This document shows, piece by piece, positions 22,226 through 34,360 of a stretch of DNA of 64,000 nt (within the stretch, counting starts at the first letter, position 1; the number at the start of each line of letters is the position of its first letter). Below the pieces are notes generated by a model that was not told the DNA's origin, searched no databases, and saw only the letters and a program-made list of their open reading frames with translations. Made by a program: the position numbers and the translations under genes. The stretch lies in the NCBI GenBank assembly GCA_914767715.1, contig OU612068.1:16368001-16432000 (forward strand). The letters run 5' to 3'. The stretch is from Membranipora membranacea. Taxonomy: Eukaryota > Bryozoa > Gymnolaemata > Cheilostomatida > Membraniporidae.

Positions 22226-25200
22226 AAAACCATCAAAAAATTTAAAATCTGTATATACTACAAATGTACAGCGGTAATAAATATTTTTTTGTCGCAGACA
22301 TATTGTACATATTCATCAAGGTTTCATTCTGTTTACACTTTTTTTTTTTTTGCATTGTGTCGTCTGTTAACCTGGCACTAGTTTATTCTTCTATACAGAA
22401 AAACTTCTGCCACCACATTTGACATAACTGCTACTGTGGGGGCAGAATTTAAAACAATAAAAAGTCATATAAGGATAACAAACTCTGCATTGTGTTTACC
22501 TTTTGAACTGGACTGATATCGATACAGCTAATTTGAACTAAGGATGTCCATCAGATCAAACAAATAAATAATCAATGCCAGTGGGATCAGTATCCCATAT
22601 CGCAAACTTCAAGAATGATTCAATTTGCCTGCATTTGGAGACTTCAGCGGTCAGCAGCTCACCAGTAGATTGGGGACGCCTGGAATACAAGTAAATAACT
22701 TGATCTGCCAAAGTCACTGGTGGGATGCTAAATGATGTTTTGCCTTTATTTTCGATCATCAAATCCTATTTTCACGTCAATCTTATCAAAATTTCGTAGT
22801 TCATGCTGGTATTCAAGTTGCTAGTAGGATAGTCGAACCAGAGTCGGGGCAGGGGTATCCTCCCTGGTTACGGCTGACAAGGGAAAATCTGGAGATGAGA
22901 GATCTGGAGTTGTGTTACCAATTTAAACAGTGACTTCAACTGTGTTAGGTAAGAAATGTACTTGGATAGAAGTTGATTTATGTCTGAGTTTTTGAAATCA
23001 TAAAGGCATTGGGTTTTGTCAGTTTGAATTAGACTGAGGAAGTATATGGAATACTATTGCTTTTTGAGATCGAGACTCAAGATAGTGCCAGTGTGCGAAT
23101 GTCTTAGCTGCTCTGATAAAACACATAGAGATATTAATTGACAATTCTGAAGGGAAGCGGAGATATTATGTCAGGGTCTTAAATTGAAAGTTAGCGCTCA
23201 CGTTTTTAAAACAGTGATAAATGTCTTTGGAATGTGCTTCTACAGAGATCATGTCCTCAGTTTTTCAAAAAATATGACAAAGGTAACACGCGCAGACCAA
23301 GGGTGAATTGACTGTACCATCTCTGCGCGGACTTGACTAAACAACTGCTCACCAACATCTTCACATAGTGATAGGTGGAAGAACAGTCTTGAAAAACCAT
23401 CTGACATGATCTTTTTCAATTATATTCCATGATTATCATTATCATTATATCGATAGTATGTAGGTATTATTATGATCTTTGTTGGTTTAGAACAGCCTTG
23501 GGGTGGAATGCCTTGTGAATTGGACTGTAAACATAATTTTTGTGAAAAAAAAGAGGATTATGCTGCGCTTGTAATGGAATGGATAATCCGCTTCCACCCA
23601 TTCCAGTGATGCATCAATTAATCATTCTCAGATCAGATAGTATTATTTGAATAGATCAAATGGTCCAATAATTTTACGTTTTGGCAGAAATTCGAGAATG
23701 CTAGGAAAAACCTGGTTGTTAGATCTAATCAGTAGGGCTAGATGCGGTCTGGAGTTCTGCCCAGCTGAAGACAGGAAATTTAGATCAATACATTAAAATC
23801 TAAAAAAACCAAATTTAATGTCAGTGAACTTAAAGTCAAGTTATTTGACAAGAGAGAAGTTGCAGTTGAGAGTCATAAGTCATAACACAACATAACTTTC
23901 TAAACAATTTCATGATATATGGTTTACCAACTGCAATTTGTTGTCGCTCTATATCTTAGTAACCTGTTGGTACATTTTCTCACACAAAATTTGATCTTTA
24001 CCAAAAAGGGAGTATCAACAGCAATAGATGTAAAACTTTCTTATTATGAACGAATTTCCACTCAGTATATGCTTACAGATCATAGTCGTCTTCCTTGCCT
24101 CAAGAACTCCTGAGCAGAACTACATACTATCCATATCCATTTCATCTTCATCATCTCACAATAATCAAATCGTCCTTGATGCAATGTTCAATAATTTAAA
24201 AAATACAAGGTTACCTCCATTTTCATCATCTGTTTTTATACCATTATTTACTTACATGGTCCAGTTAGAAAAGTGCACAGCTTACAGAATTACAAAATTG
24301 CAAACAGTGAGTTATGGACATACAAATTTGTATCAGGGAGTTGTATTCTCCATAAAGTTGACTCACTAGCTATGCACACAAATAACGTCAACAATGAAGA
24401 CTTGTATGGTTTGTGTGCAGTCATTAGTTGGACTAAAACATTTGTAACTCAAGTTGAGAAAGGTCTCTAGCTGAAATTGACTTTTTCATTGACAGAAAAC
24501 ATAACTAGAGTGGAGTAATCCGGAATTTTTTTCAAGTTGTACTACAACTGATCGGAGCCATCACATAAGCATTGGCAGTGTGGAGTATTGTACTACCCCT
24601 AATGTTGAATACACCTTCATATACATGATTGCAGTGGTTGAATTGCATGTAAGTAAACTAAAATGTCTTTTTATTTTGCTTCAACTCAACTGCATGTTAT
24701 GTTGTTGCCTGCTAGCAGTGCAGTGCATCATGTCATACATTTCCAGTGTTAACTATCTTTTTTAGATAGTTATTTTCATTTTTACACACTATCATCACTG
24801 GTATTTGGTATTGCTCACATGTGTATTTTGCTTAGAGAAGCAGACTACTAAGTAAACACTAAACATGCTATCATCATCAGATGTACTAAATGCTGGACTT
24901 TTACTTTGTAATTGTTAGCAGCATTGATTGAACATGATGAAGGTTAGCACCTACCTTGTCACTGTGCTTTCAAACATGTGTACTTTGCCTCGATATAGTA
25001 ACATACCACCAAAATAGGCTTGATACTGAACATAAGCAGAGTGCACGCTTCCGAGCTCAAGTCAATGTATTGCTAACAAGAAGGTATGGTCCAAAAGAAG
25101 CCCACATGTCAAAACATTTGAATATGAACACATAACTAATAGTATGATCAAGGAGTAAAATGATAGGTACGCTACTATTACTTGCAAACCGTAATGCCTT

Positions 25201-27898
25201 CGCAGGCATGCTTCAATAGCCCACCCGTTACACAGAAAGGATAGGTCTACTTGAAGAATGGCTCACCACCACATGACACACGTAGAATGTATTTGTTTTA
25301 TTTTGATTAGGGTTTGCCTGCACCAGCGGAATCGGGTTTTTATCCCTTCTATTGCATCAGGTTCAACTGCCTGTGCTTACTGTCTAACCTAGCGTTCGCC
25401 TGTGAGTATGGTCAGTGAACGATTGCAATCATGCACAGAATACTCATTGCTAACCCGTCAGAAAACAGCAGAAAATCTGACACCAAAATACTTTAGATAG
25501 ATGTATAGGAGAGCTATACTTAACCAATGCCAAGGCCTACAGCAAGGGGGGTTTCATTATGTAGCTCAGGAATCAATGGATTCATTCATACTCAGCCTTC
25601 TGCAGCGTAATATGCAAGGGCTTATCAAGTACCATCAACTTGCTTCACTGGTTCCATATAGCATGCATATATTATATAAATGGTATAGGCCTACTGGTAT
25701 TGGTGAAATGTACTTTACGACTCTCTGTTGACAACTCTCTGTCGACAACACCTGTTACCAACCGAATTTGCTGTATTTGTATCATGAATGGCATGTGATG
25801 GTTACAATCTGAAAAATTCATCAGAGTGATGTTTCTGAAAAATAGACCTTTGACTGCAACGTACCGAAATCGGTCTGCATGCTCATTTTTAGGGATTAAA
25901 ATCACCTCCCACAACTTTGTGAAAAAGATGAAAGATGTGAAAGGATAGATTTTATATCGTTGATTCTTAGAAGTCTATTTTTGGTTAAATACTAGAGGCT
26001 ATTCTTTCCTTCTCTACCAGGAGATTTGAAAATCAAGACTCCTCATTGACCTCTGAGAGATTAGATATGAAGGCATTTTCCTTCATCCTTCATACTCAAG
26101 TTCTAATATGTGGTTTAAATTGGTACCCTGTATTGATTTAGAGCTTATATAATGGATTTTAAAAACATCATGTTTGCGTGTGATGTCAGGCAGTGAAATG
26201 AGGTCTGTCTTACTGAAATTTGAGTTGCTTGTGACTGATGATTATCCCGTGATTAATGGCTACACATCTGCTTATTGGTATTTTTGTGTTCTAGTGCTAG
26301 TCATACCTTTGATATAACATGAGATAAGAGAGTGGAACTTCAGAAGTTATATCGATGATTTTACTCCTTGCTTTTATGCTTCACTTTTAAATTGGGATTT
26401 AATCTATTGTTGCAACTAGGGTATAAACAGATATTCTGAAGATGCAAACTCGAAAATCGGTATTCACATTACAAACCAGCTCAGCATAGGCCTAATTATA
26501 TCATCAATGCTGCAACATGTTAGTCAGTCAGGTTAGCATAATTTTGTCAGCAAAACTGTCAATTCTCCTGAGGGGTACCTGTGTTCATTCATGAACTATT
26601 ACTGTATACTATACTGTAACCATTACACATATCGTTACAATGACATAAGACACCCAACACTACTGTTAAGAAGTCTGCTACCAAGAGTCTCTCAAATATC
26701 GCAATAAAGCCAACATGTAACTTACAGATGTGACTAAAATTGCGTCTGTATCGATGACTAACCCGTCAGGTATTGTTATGCCTCACCCTTGTGTCGCTGG
26801 CCACAGATGCAAGATCATGCGCTCTGCACATGACACAGCCTGGATTAATCGGTTGGTCTGCATCACATTTTCGTGTTGGTTGCTTTTCAATGCCATCTCC
26901 CGATACCTGGCCTTGATGCTGTATAACTCACCTTGATGATCGGTCTCTTACTTGCCATTGATGAGGTACATGCTGTAGAGATGTTTTTGTGACACTACCA
27001 AGCTTCCCTATTCCTAGTCATGGTGTTATCACAGTTGAGTAAAGCTTTAGGTCACTGTTTGTTTCATGAGTAACGTTCACTTCTCTGCCTCATGGTCACA
27101 GGTCTAGTTTGAGGTCGAGGTCATGATGGTTCTGTCTGGCTTTGTTTTCAAACGCCCCATTACTCTACAACTCTATATTCAGCTGGAACGGCATTCCAAT
27201 GTTCCTTATCCTTGGAACGTTTCAGTCATTCATGACAATATTCATAACCGGGATTTAAAAAAAAAAGACTGATCAGGAGCAATTCTCCTTTGTGTCAGGT
27301 TGCCATTTCAGTATTTCACTTGTATATTGCTGCTATTTCTTTGGTCAGCACCGACTTTATCATACTGCTGTATGAATTATGACTCAACTTACATTACTTT
27401 CTAAACTCAAGCATCTGTCAGAAAAGGCCAGTATTATGGCTGCTAACCTGATGGCTTACTGACTGAAATTAGCTAATCATCAAAGGTGTTTTGTCCACAT
27501 ACCCTTCATCTGAAGCACATCCAAATTTATTGATGTCATGCCATATCATTCATTTGACACCGCTCTCAATTTTAAAGAATAATGGCTGATTATTCAACTG
27601 TAATCTTTGTTGCGGCCAGTGGCGAGTTTGCATAGCATTGCTACAAGCATAGGTTTTCAGACAAAGGCAAAATATCCGCATAGTCAAGGCATAAATTACT
27701 TGTTCTCCAATCAACAAGATGCTCACTCAATATATTGCTGAGGGTAAATAGTTCACTCCGTGGAGATGTGATATTATAATATTTAGGACTGCGTAGACTG
27801 TTTTCACATCATTGATTCCAGTTCTCGCATTCAACTCACACAGTGCATAGTTTATTACGCTAATCGCTAAGCTTTTCTTCCTTGTCCTGTTGTTTCAG

Positions 27899-28099
27899 TA
27901 GTATGATTGAAGGAGATTGATTTGAATCAAGAGAGTATTGCGCACGATTATAAACATCGTACTATACCTGCTACTGCAGCTCATGTATCAATCAGTGATT
28001 TAAGAATGGATGCTAGGAGATCATCAGCTAATGGGGACGGCAGCAGTAGAAATGACAGCTCAGGAAACAGCTCCTCAACTGATAACATATATGCTCAAG
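27899..28099 (+). CDS. Serine-rich upstream exon, unit C
   Basis: Equivalent of 4003-4203, ATG at 28006, donor GTAAAT intact. A Pro-to-Thr change lies upstream of the ATG, in what is probably 5' UTR. The downstream exons of this unit are gone, so the exon is orphaned. Confidence 0.4.
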
Positions 28100-29409
28100 G
28101 TAAATACCTCTTTATGACATGTTGTAGAATAAATATACTATCTTTTTCCTTACAACGCACCCGGCCGGTAGTCGGTTTTTGGTTTGTATTCCGGAAATTG
28201 TACTCAAATGATACAAAAATAACAGCATCACCTAGTTATTGATGGTAATACAAGCTGTTGTAGGCCCTTACTATGTGTATATGTACAGTGTAATGTTAAA
28301 AGTAGGCAATCTCGGAATAGCCTTTTGAATATTAATAATCATTAACCAAAAGTCCATAATTAGAATATAGTGCTAATTTGTATTTCTTCCGCATATCAGA
28401 GTCTGCTGCCTTTTGTTTTAAACACTTCTTCTCGCTGCTGATGTTACATTAACACTACACTGAGCCCGATGGTGTATATGTATTTATACAAGCACTGATA
28501 TATATTTTATGGATGATGGGTACATATCTGGCTCTGAGCAAGCATATGGCTACTCATGTTTGGTTGCTGGACCGCATTCCTCATCCTTGATTGGTCCACA
28601 AGTTTAGAATCTAGAATAGCTGACTCTTGTAAACTTTTGTCAAGCAGATTGCCTGAGTCATATCAATGACCACAAGTACTATTGTCAGAGACCCGCTTAT
28701 AGGCGACAAGAAGGTCTACCACTAGGTAGACACACATTTCGATAATTGCTATGATATGAAATGGTGCCTTGGTACTTGGCTAGTCGTTACATCGAACAAC
28801 TGTTGCTGGTATAATGGGTTAAGTCTGGCAGTCTTTCTCTACCAGTAACTCGCAGTCGAAGTTCTATATGCAGAATAATATGGTAGACACTAATAAACAG
28901 CGATCAATGTTGGAATTTGATCAAAATCTGTTGTCAATCATCGAGTAAGATGACTCATCATACAGTCGGTAGCTTAGCTATTATCTATTTAGTGCATAGC
29001 AGTGGAAAGCTAACTGATATGCCACTGGTCACATGGTCCAGATTTTTTGCTGCCCTCAGACAAACAATGGCAGCAACGTTTTAGATATGACATGAACAAT
29101 GAGAAGATTTGAGCAAGGGGGGTTGGATGGGTTTATGTAACTATTTGACATGATCATGTTTCTGCGTTGTCATTCTAGCTGTGTAGGACATACCTTTGGC
29201 CTAACACCCACAGTTAATGTTTAAAAACTTGAAGATATATGCCTATTTGAAACCTTAATTCTGGAATAATTAATCTCCCTTTCTTCCACCTCCAATCCCC
29301 ATTCCCTACACGTTACTATAATCCGCTGGAAGATGCTCACACCGATATTCTTTGCGTCTAACAGTGAGTTGAAGTTGTGTAATTGTCAGCGAGTTAACAA
29401 AGCAGCACC

Positions 29410-29570
29410 ATGGATTATTCTCTTATTGTTGATTGTATTCTTGTGAATGCAGTTCTGTTCTGTACACCTTTGGGTGGTGTCTTCTTGTGGACTACGTCCC
29501 TCTTTATCAAACCATTAGCTCTTCTTGTGATTGTCAATATGATGCTCTATCTCAGAGTTCTCACCATTGT
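29410..29570 (+). CDS. First exon C1, with deleted leader
   Basis: The coding part equals A1, but 32 bp of leader are missing between GTGTAAT and TGTCAGCG (at 29383/29384). This removes both arms of the inverted repeat. The downstream side is of the long-spacer (A2) type, so this copy is an A1/A2 recombinant that lost one repeat. Donor GTAAGT kept. Confidence 0.5.
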
Positions 29571-30165
29571 GTAAGTATTACTGATATATTTGAATCGTCT
29601 ACCCTTGTCTTATTTTGAGTACGATATATCATCTCTTGCTGTAAAGTTATGCAGTTATATTTTTTTTTTAATTGAGTTTTTATTGTCACCCTCAATAAGG
29701 ATCAGATTGAAAATGTCGGTCAATATATTAACCACAAAAGGAAGCGTCTTTTTAGGCATCATAACTGAGATCCAGAAGTTAGACAAGAAGTTGTGGTGAG
29801 CACAGGTTTAGAAAGTGTAGTCTTATCAGAAAAAACTTCTGATGTTTTATTTATCTAACGACTAGTTCTTCCAGCAACACAAAGGCTTTGACTTGTCTAC
29901 CCTTGTCCTATTCTAGGTGCAGTCTTTTTCGTAAACTTATGTATATATGGTGAGCACAGGTTAAGAAAGTGTCCTCTTATTTAATAATTTATCTAATGTC
30001 TAGATCTTCAAGAAACGTTAAAGCTTTGATTTGAATTTATTTAGCTAGACAGACAAAAACTCACACCGATATTCTTTGCGTCTAACAGTGAGTTGAAGTT
30101 GTGTAATGGCGCAACAGCGACGGTGCGTCATTGCTAAATTGTCAGCGAGTTAACAAAGCAGCACC

Positions 30166-30326
30166 ATGGATTATTCTCTTATTGTTGATTGTATTCTTGT
30201 GAATGCAGTTCTGTTCTGTACACCTTTGGGTGGTGTCTTCTTGTGGACTACGTCCCTCTTTATCAAACCATTTGCTCTTCTTGTGATTGTCAATATGATG
30301 CTCTATCTCAGAGTTCTCACCATTGT
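30166..30326 (+). CDS. First exon C2, orphaned
   Basis: 756 bp after C1. Kozak ATG and donor intact, Leu36Phe. The unit is cut 154 bp later by the R2-like segment, so no exon 2 is available in this unit. Confidence 0.5.
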
Positions 30327-30480
30327 GTAAGTATGACTGATATATTTGATTCGTCTACCCATGTCTTATTTTGAGTACAATATATTTATCATCTCTTTCA
30401 GCAAGGTGAGCACAGGTTTAGATAGTGTAGTCTTATTAAAGAAAAACTTCAGATGGTTTACTAATGACTAGTTCTTTAAG

Positions 30481-33400
30481 TTCTAGATACAACATACAGT
30501 GGTGCGCGTACCACTGCACAACACACAGGTCTTCAGCTAGAAACCATGAGTCAAACGCTGTTTCGAGGCCTTCTCTAGTACAACCTCCTCATGGCCGGCC
30601 CCAGCAGCATGAAGCCACCCCTGTGTGTTGCTGAGCATCTCAATCAATCTCATCGATCCCTCAGTGCATTTTGTCAGTTTCGGTGGTTTGACATAATTGG
30701 TGTGTTTACGCTGTTGCGCAACCAGGGAGGCTGCCAACTCTTCATTGTTTCAGTGCAACAATGTTCGCCCCATCACTCTCATGCTTATACTCTAAGCCAA
30801 ACCAGTGCAGGGAGGTTTGCTTTCCATCAACTCATCGGCGCAAAGTCGCTATCGTCAAGGCACCCGCCCCACGTGCCACTCGTTCGCTACTCAAATTCAC
30901 CACATTGAGCATAGTACAACTCATACACAAGTCAGAGAGATGACTTGTTTGCGCTACAGCCAGTGGGCTGACTGTGATTTCCTGTCTCGCTCTGCCTGCC
31001 TTTTATGCGAGGGCCAAGCTTTTAATCCTATGTTTGTAAAACCTTAGATCTAACTCAGACTCACTTTGATTTTCACTCTGCAGAGATTAAACTACTTTAA
31101 TTTGAGTATTAAAGGCATAATCTTGCTTAGCCTTCTACCCCAAGCAATTTGCTTATCATCACTTAATCCCCTCATTCTAATCCTTACAAGGATTATAACA
31201 AAAGGAATTAAATGCTGGCCAACTCCACAAAACAAAGTGAGTGTGTTAAACCCCAGCTTACAAGTAATAGGATTACTTAGCTTTTGTCTTCACACAGTGC
31301 TGTTGCCATATCCATGCAGATGCGCTTTCTGCCTCATGTACTATGCTTTTTGTGGCTTGTTTGAGTGCTCTTCCTGAAAGCCCAACTCTGGTCAGAAATT
31401 TGGTAGCTGATCTAGCCATGAATCCACGGCAACCAACTTCCACTGCGAATAATTCGCAATTCCAACCTTTGTCTTGGCATTGTGTGACCAGATCTTCGTA
31501 TCTTGTCAGTTTTCTCTCATGCGCATATGAGAGATTTTCTTCCCAAGGCACCGTCAATTCCATCAGTATTAGTGCTTTTTCTTTGTCAGACCAAACAATT
31601 AAGTCTGGTCTTTGGTTCGTGATCACAATATGCTGTGGCATGCTGAGCTGCTCTGTGAGGTCGCATCTCACCTGCCATTCTCCGCTGTTCATCAATCCCT
31701 TTTTGCGCAAAATCTTTTCACGCGCTTCACCACCAGCATTAGCATATTCACACTTCTCCGTGACATATTTACACAACACTTTCAGGACTTGATTATGCCT
31801 ATACGTGTATCTTCCCAGGCTCTGTTGGCAATTCGACAGTATATGTCGAAGTGTGCCCTTAGCCGAGCACTCGGCGCATTTCGAGTTCTCGGTCAAATTC
31901 CAGCGTTCCAGGTTTGCCGGGGTCGGTAGTTGATCATAAGCTGCACCAACCAGAAAGCTGATCCTTTGTGGCTCCATCGACCACAATTCTGTCCATTTGA
32001 GCTGACGCTGCTCAACAGACTCCCAACAAGTCCACCTGCCTTGTTGGGCTTGGCCTACAGCTTGTGTCTGGCGGCGCTCCTCTTCCATCTTGCGCACCTC
32101 ATCAACTACCATCTCCCGTCTAACCTTTGGGCTTTCCTTTGAGAACCACCGGTTTGCTTCCCAGCCGATGCCATGACGTGCAGTTGTCACAGCACCCACA
32201 ATCTCACTTATCTCCAGTCGAGATTTGGCATCTCTGACAGTCTCTGTGACAGACCATTTTTTACCAGTGTCAAGTGTTGGAGCACATTCCCTTATCACCT
32301 GGTCTGGTGACTCGTTCAACATCATATCCAGTCTCGCCTTTGATGTTTTGTACTCTTCCACAAGCGATTTCATAGGTAGTGAAAGAGTAAACGAACTGGC
32401 ATACAGTGCATTAGTGTTGAAGCTCCTTGGAACTCCAAGCCACTTACGCATGTGCTTGTTAATCATTTGCTCCATTCTCTCAACTGGTGTTAGCGGAATA
32501 TCATAAACTGTCAGAGGCCACAGAATTCGAGGCATGAGTGCAAAGTTGAGAATCCAGGCTTTGTATTTGCCAGACAGACCACATTTTTCAATCGCGTCCA
32601 GCCCTGTAATGAGTTGCTTTTTCACCTCGTTTCCGCGAAACCTGTCTGTGATCGGTAAACTATACCATCTTCCTAAGCTCTTCACAGGCTGCTCTGCAAG
32701 CGTGGGAACACGCTCTGTTCCTATGAAGTAGGTATTTGGTACAGGTTTGCCTTTACACAAAGACAGGGACCGGCTCTTGCTAGGTTTGAATCGCATCGCA
32801 CATCTCTCTATCAACTCATGCAGTTCTATAGCAAACGTATCTTCGGTGGTAGTTGGCTGAACTGGCTGAGGAGGAGTAGCGGCTGTGCGCTCAGACCTTC
32901 GTGTTACATTAGATGAGCTGTTACCTCTGTAGTGGGTGTTGTCGCTTTGGTGTCTAGCTCTGTTGTGGCTGATCGGCCTAGTGTTGGTGTAGGCTGGCCT
33001 TCTGTAGTTGTGGTGTCTGTTGTTGCACCGAGCAGTCGTTTCCTCAACATCTTCTCTCGGCTTCTTTGTTGTCTGGGTAGTAGTAGGTGGTGAAGGAAAC
33101 TTCCGCTTTGGGATGCGATATGTCTCGTCTGCAGGAGCTGTAGCTGTTAGTTTTGGCCGGGAAGTGTTCTCGGGGAAGGATCTCGGCATCTGCTGGGAGT
33201 CCAGTGTGTTTACTGCTTTTGGGAAGGACGGCCTGTCTATCCTGGCAGTTTGGCGTCTCTCCCCTTTGTGTTGTCTGTGTTGGTGACTGCTGAGTGTCTC
33301 ATGATTGTCTGTAAAGAATCCACAGAAACATGAATAGACTAGGTAATGATCCCAAATGTGGCGCCTCACACTCTCGACTGAGCGAGGTAGGGCGGCATCA

Positions 33401-33988
33401 CATATTGGACATTTGTGAGTGTTCCTAGCTATTTCAAAATTGTGATTGAACTCCAGCTGTGTATTTAGTTGAATGAAGGGGTGTCCTTTTACCGAACCAT
33501 CAGGGCCTATATTAATGGGCTTAGGCAGGTGAGGTTGATGTACAGACTGATTTGAGTTTGATAGGTTAGGTCTACCAATGTTCTCATTGCCGACAGGTGT
33601 GAGACTGCCTGTAGCTGTGGAATTCTCAGAGTTGGGTATCGGGTTGGTTTGTGTGAGAGCCGATATTGGTTTAGTTATGTTATCAACTAAATCGGTCTGA
33701 ACTATAACCTCGATATTTATTTGATCTGAATTCGGAGTGTTGTGGGCTACCGAGTTTTTGGTGAATAGAGGTGATGGACTCAGTGTCGACATTCCTGGTC
33801 TGGTTGGAGTAGACTGTTTAGCAGGGCGCCTTTTGAAACACTCTGGTAGTTCTGGTGTTGGTGGTAAAGGTCTTATTTCGTTCAGTGTGCGATTAGCTTC
33901 AAGTGCTAATATCAACTTGTGCTTTATTACTGTTTCTAGTTAATTCTGCGTAGCTAGCGCATAGGAATTAATAGTAGAGTAAAGTGTG
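30481..33988 (-). mobile_element. R2-like (restriction-like-endonuclease) retroelement segment
   Basis: About 3.5 kb unrelated to the tandem unit. The left edge abuts unit C at offset about 6600 and the right edge abuts the 289-bp leader of B type, so the whole junction replaces about 7 kb of tandem sequence rather than being a simple insertion. The minus-strand 3' region (31272 down to 30481) is non-coding and ends with a hairpin CAGTGGT-6 nt-ACCACTG (30497-30516), with no poly(A) tail or target duplication seen. Confidence 0.8.
31273..33915 (-). CDS. R2-like ORF with zinc fingers and endonuclease but no reverse transcriptase core
   Basis: An 880-codon open frame; the first codon is TTG, and the first ATG is residue 42 (33792). 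Residues 169-215 hold two N-terminal zinc-finger-like motifs (CPICD..H....H and CFCG..H..H). These are followed by a low-complexity Pro/Thr/Arg region to about 355. From residue 362 the frame resumes in the end of the RT domain (MRFKPSKSRSL, VKSLGRW) and continues through the thumb and linker. A CCHC knuckle follows (C680, C683, H691, C696), then a restriction-like endonuclease core (R769-P-D771, E786, then K802..Y806). The fingers and palm with the YxDD box are absent, although the frame is intact. A full R2-type protein makes the target nick and primes reverse transcription; this one could bind and cut DNA at most. It may be a non-autonomous deletion derivative. Confidence 0.83.
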   Translation of the reverse strand: MILALEANRTLNEIRPLPPTPELPECFKRRPAKQSTPTRPGMSTLSPSPLFTKNSVAHNTPNSDQINIEVIVQTDLVDNITKPISALTQTNPIPNSENSTATGSLTPVGNENIGRPNLSNSNQSVHQPHLPKPINIGPDGSVKGHPFIQLNTQLEFNHNFEIARNTHKCPICDAALPRSVESVRRHIWDHYLVYSCFCGFFTDNHETLSSHQHRQHKGERRQTARIDRPSFPKAVNTLDSQQMPRSFPENTSRPKLTATAPADETYRIPKRKFPSPPTTTQTTKKPREDVEETTARCNNRHHNYRRPAYTNTRPISHNRARHQSDNTHYRGNSSSNVTRRSERTAATPPQPVQPTTTEDTFAIELHELIERCAMRFKPSKSRSLSLCKGKPVPNTYFIGTERVPTLAEQPVKSLGRWYSLPITDRFRGNEVKKQLITGLDAIEKCGLSGKYKAWILNFALMPRILWPLTVYDIPLTPVERMEQMINKHMRKWLGVPRSFNTNALYASSFTLSLPMKSLVEEYKTSKARLDMMLNESPDQVIRECAPTLDTGKKWSVTETVRDAKSRLEISEIVGAVTTARHGIGWEANRWFSKESPKVRREMVVDEVRKMEEERRQTQAVGQAQQGRWTCWESVEQRQLKWTELWSMEPQRISFLVGAAYDQLPTPANLERWNLTENSKCAECSAKGTLRHILSNCQQSLGRYTYRHNQVLKVLCKYVTEKCEYANAGGEAREKILRKKGLMNSGEWQVRCDLTEQLSMPQHIVITNQRPDLIVWSDKEKALILMELTVPWEENLSYAHERKLTRYEDLVTQCQDKGWNCELFAVEVGCRGFMARSATKFLTRVGLSGRALKQATKSIVHEAESASAWIWQQHCVKTKAK

Positions 33989-34277
33989 AGAGTTGTATTG
34001 AGTTCGAATTGAGAATAAGAACTGGCATAAAAGTGCTGTGCACGGGCTTTTATGCCCTTAATGATAACATATAAAAAACATAGAAGTTGGAGCGAATAGC
34101 CAATGGACATGGGCGTAAATCCGCATGACGCTGAAGTAACCCTCCACGTAATGAAAAGTGGGAGGGCCTTAAAGTATTGCTACACGACAAAAACAGTAAC
34201 ACATGTATTAATGGCTTGATGAAATCTATGATGCTTGTATAATAAAAGCGTGTTTAGGGAGGGAGGCGTTTATGACA
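33989..34277 (-). promoter_or_regulatory. 289-bp leader, copy upstream of the R2-like ORF
   Basis: The same sequence as 14306-14594, from AGAGTTGTATTG to the junction with unit DNA at ATACCACC. Here on the minus strand it runs on through ACTCTCACACTTTACTC and an AATAAA into the R2-like frame, instead of into the gypsy frame. Confidence 0.5.
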
Positions 34278-34315
34278 ATACCACCAAAATAGGCTTGATA
34301 CTGAACATAAGCAGA

Positions 34316-34360
34316 GTGCACGCAATGAACTCCCTGAAGAGGGAGTTCATTGGTGCACGC
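34316..34360. mobile_element. Hairpin micro-insertion, unit C'
   Basis: GTGCACGC at 34316-34323 and 34353-34360 flanks the same perfect hairpin as 14633-14677, showing common descent of the C', B and B' front parts. Confidence 0.7.

Larger units (their letters stand above)
10405..23880 (+). repeat. Tandem array unit B (13.48 kb, with insertion)
   Basis: Collinear with unit A except that 11251-14594 replaces about 280 bp of the basic unit (the equivalent of 24722-25002 in C). It is nearly identical to 44316-57790: every recognisable landmark is shifted by exactly 33911 bp from the RPS15A copy to the last gene exon. Its right-hand 0.7 kb diverges from B'. The 3' spacer resembles the other units and carries no supported gene. 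Confidence 0.93.
23881..30480 (+). repeat. Tandem array unit C, truncated
   Basis: An A-type unit (no 3.34-kb insertion) that follows the consensus to the middle of the first-exon array. It stops at TTCTTTAAG (30480), where R2-like DNA begins. It therefore lacks the five-exon gene's constant exons. The 4 kb before the serine-rich exon holds no supported gene. Confidence 0.92.

Noticed and set aside
30591-31792. Several plus-strand frames of 80-149 codons opposite the R2-like element
   Set aside because: They are antisense to the R2-like ORF or its 3' region and have no recognisable motif.
30481-33988. R2-like segment as a simple site-specific insertion
   Set aside because: The two flanks come from different unit positions about 7 kb apart, with no duplication and no 28S rDNA context.
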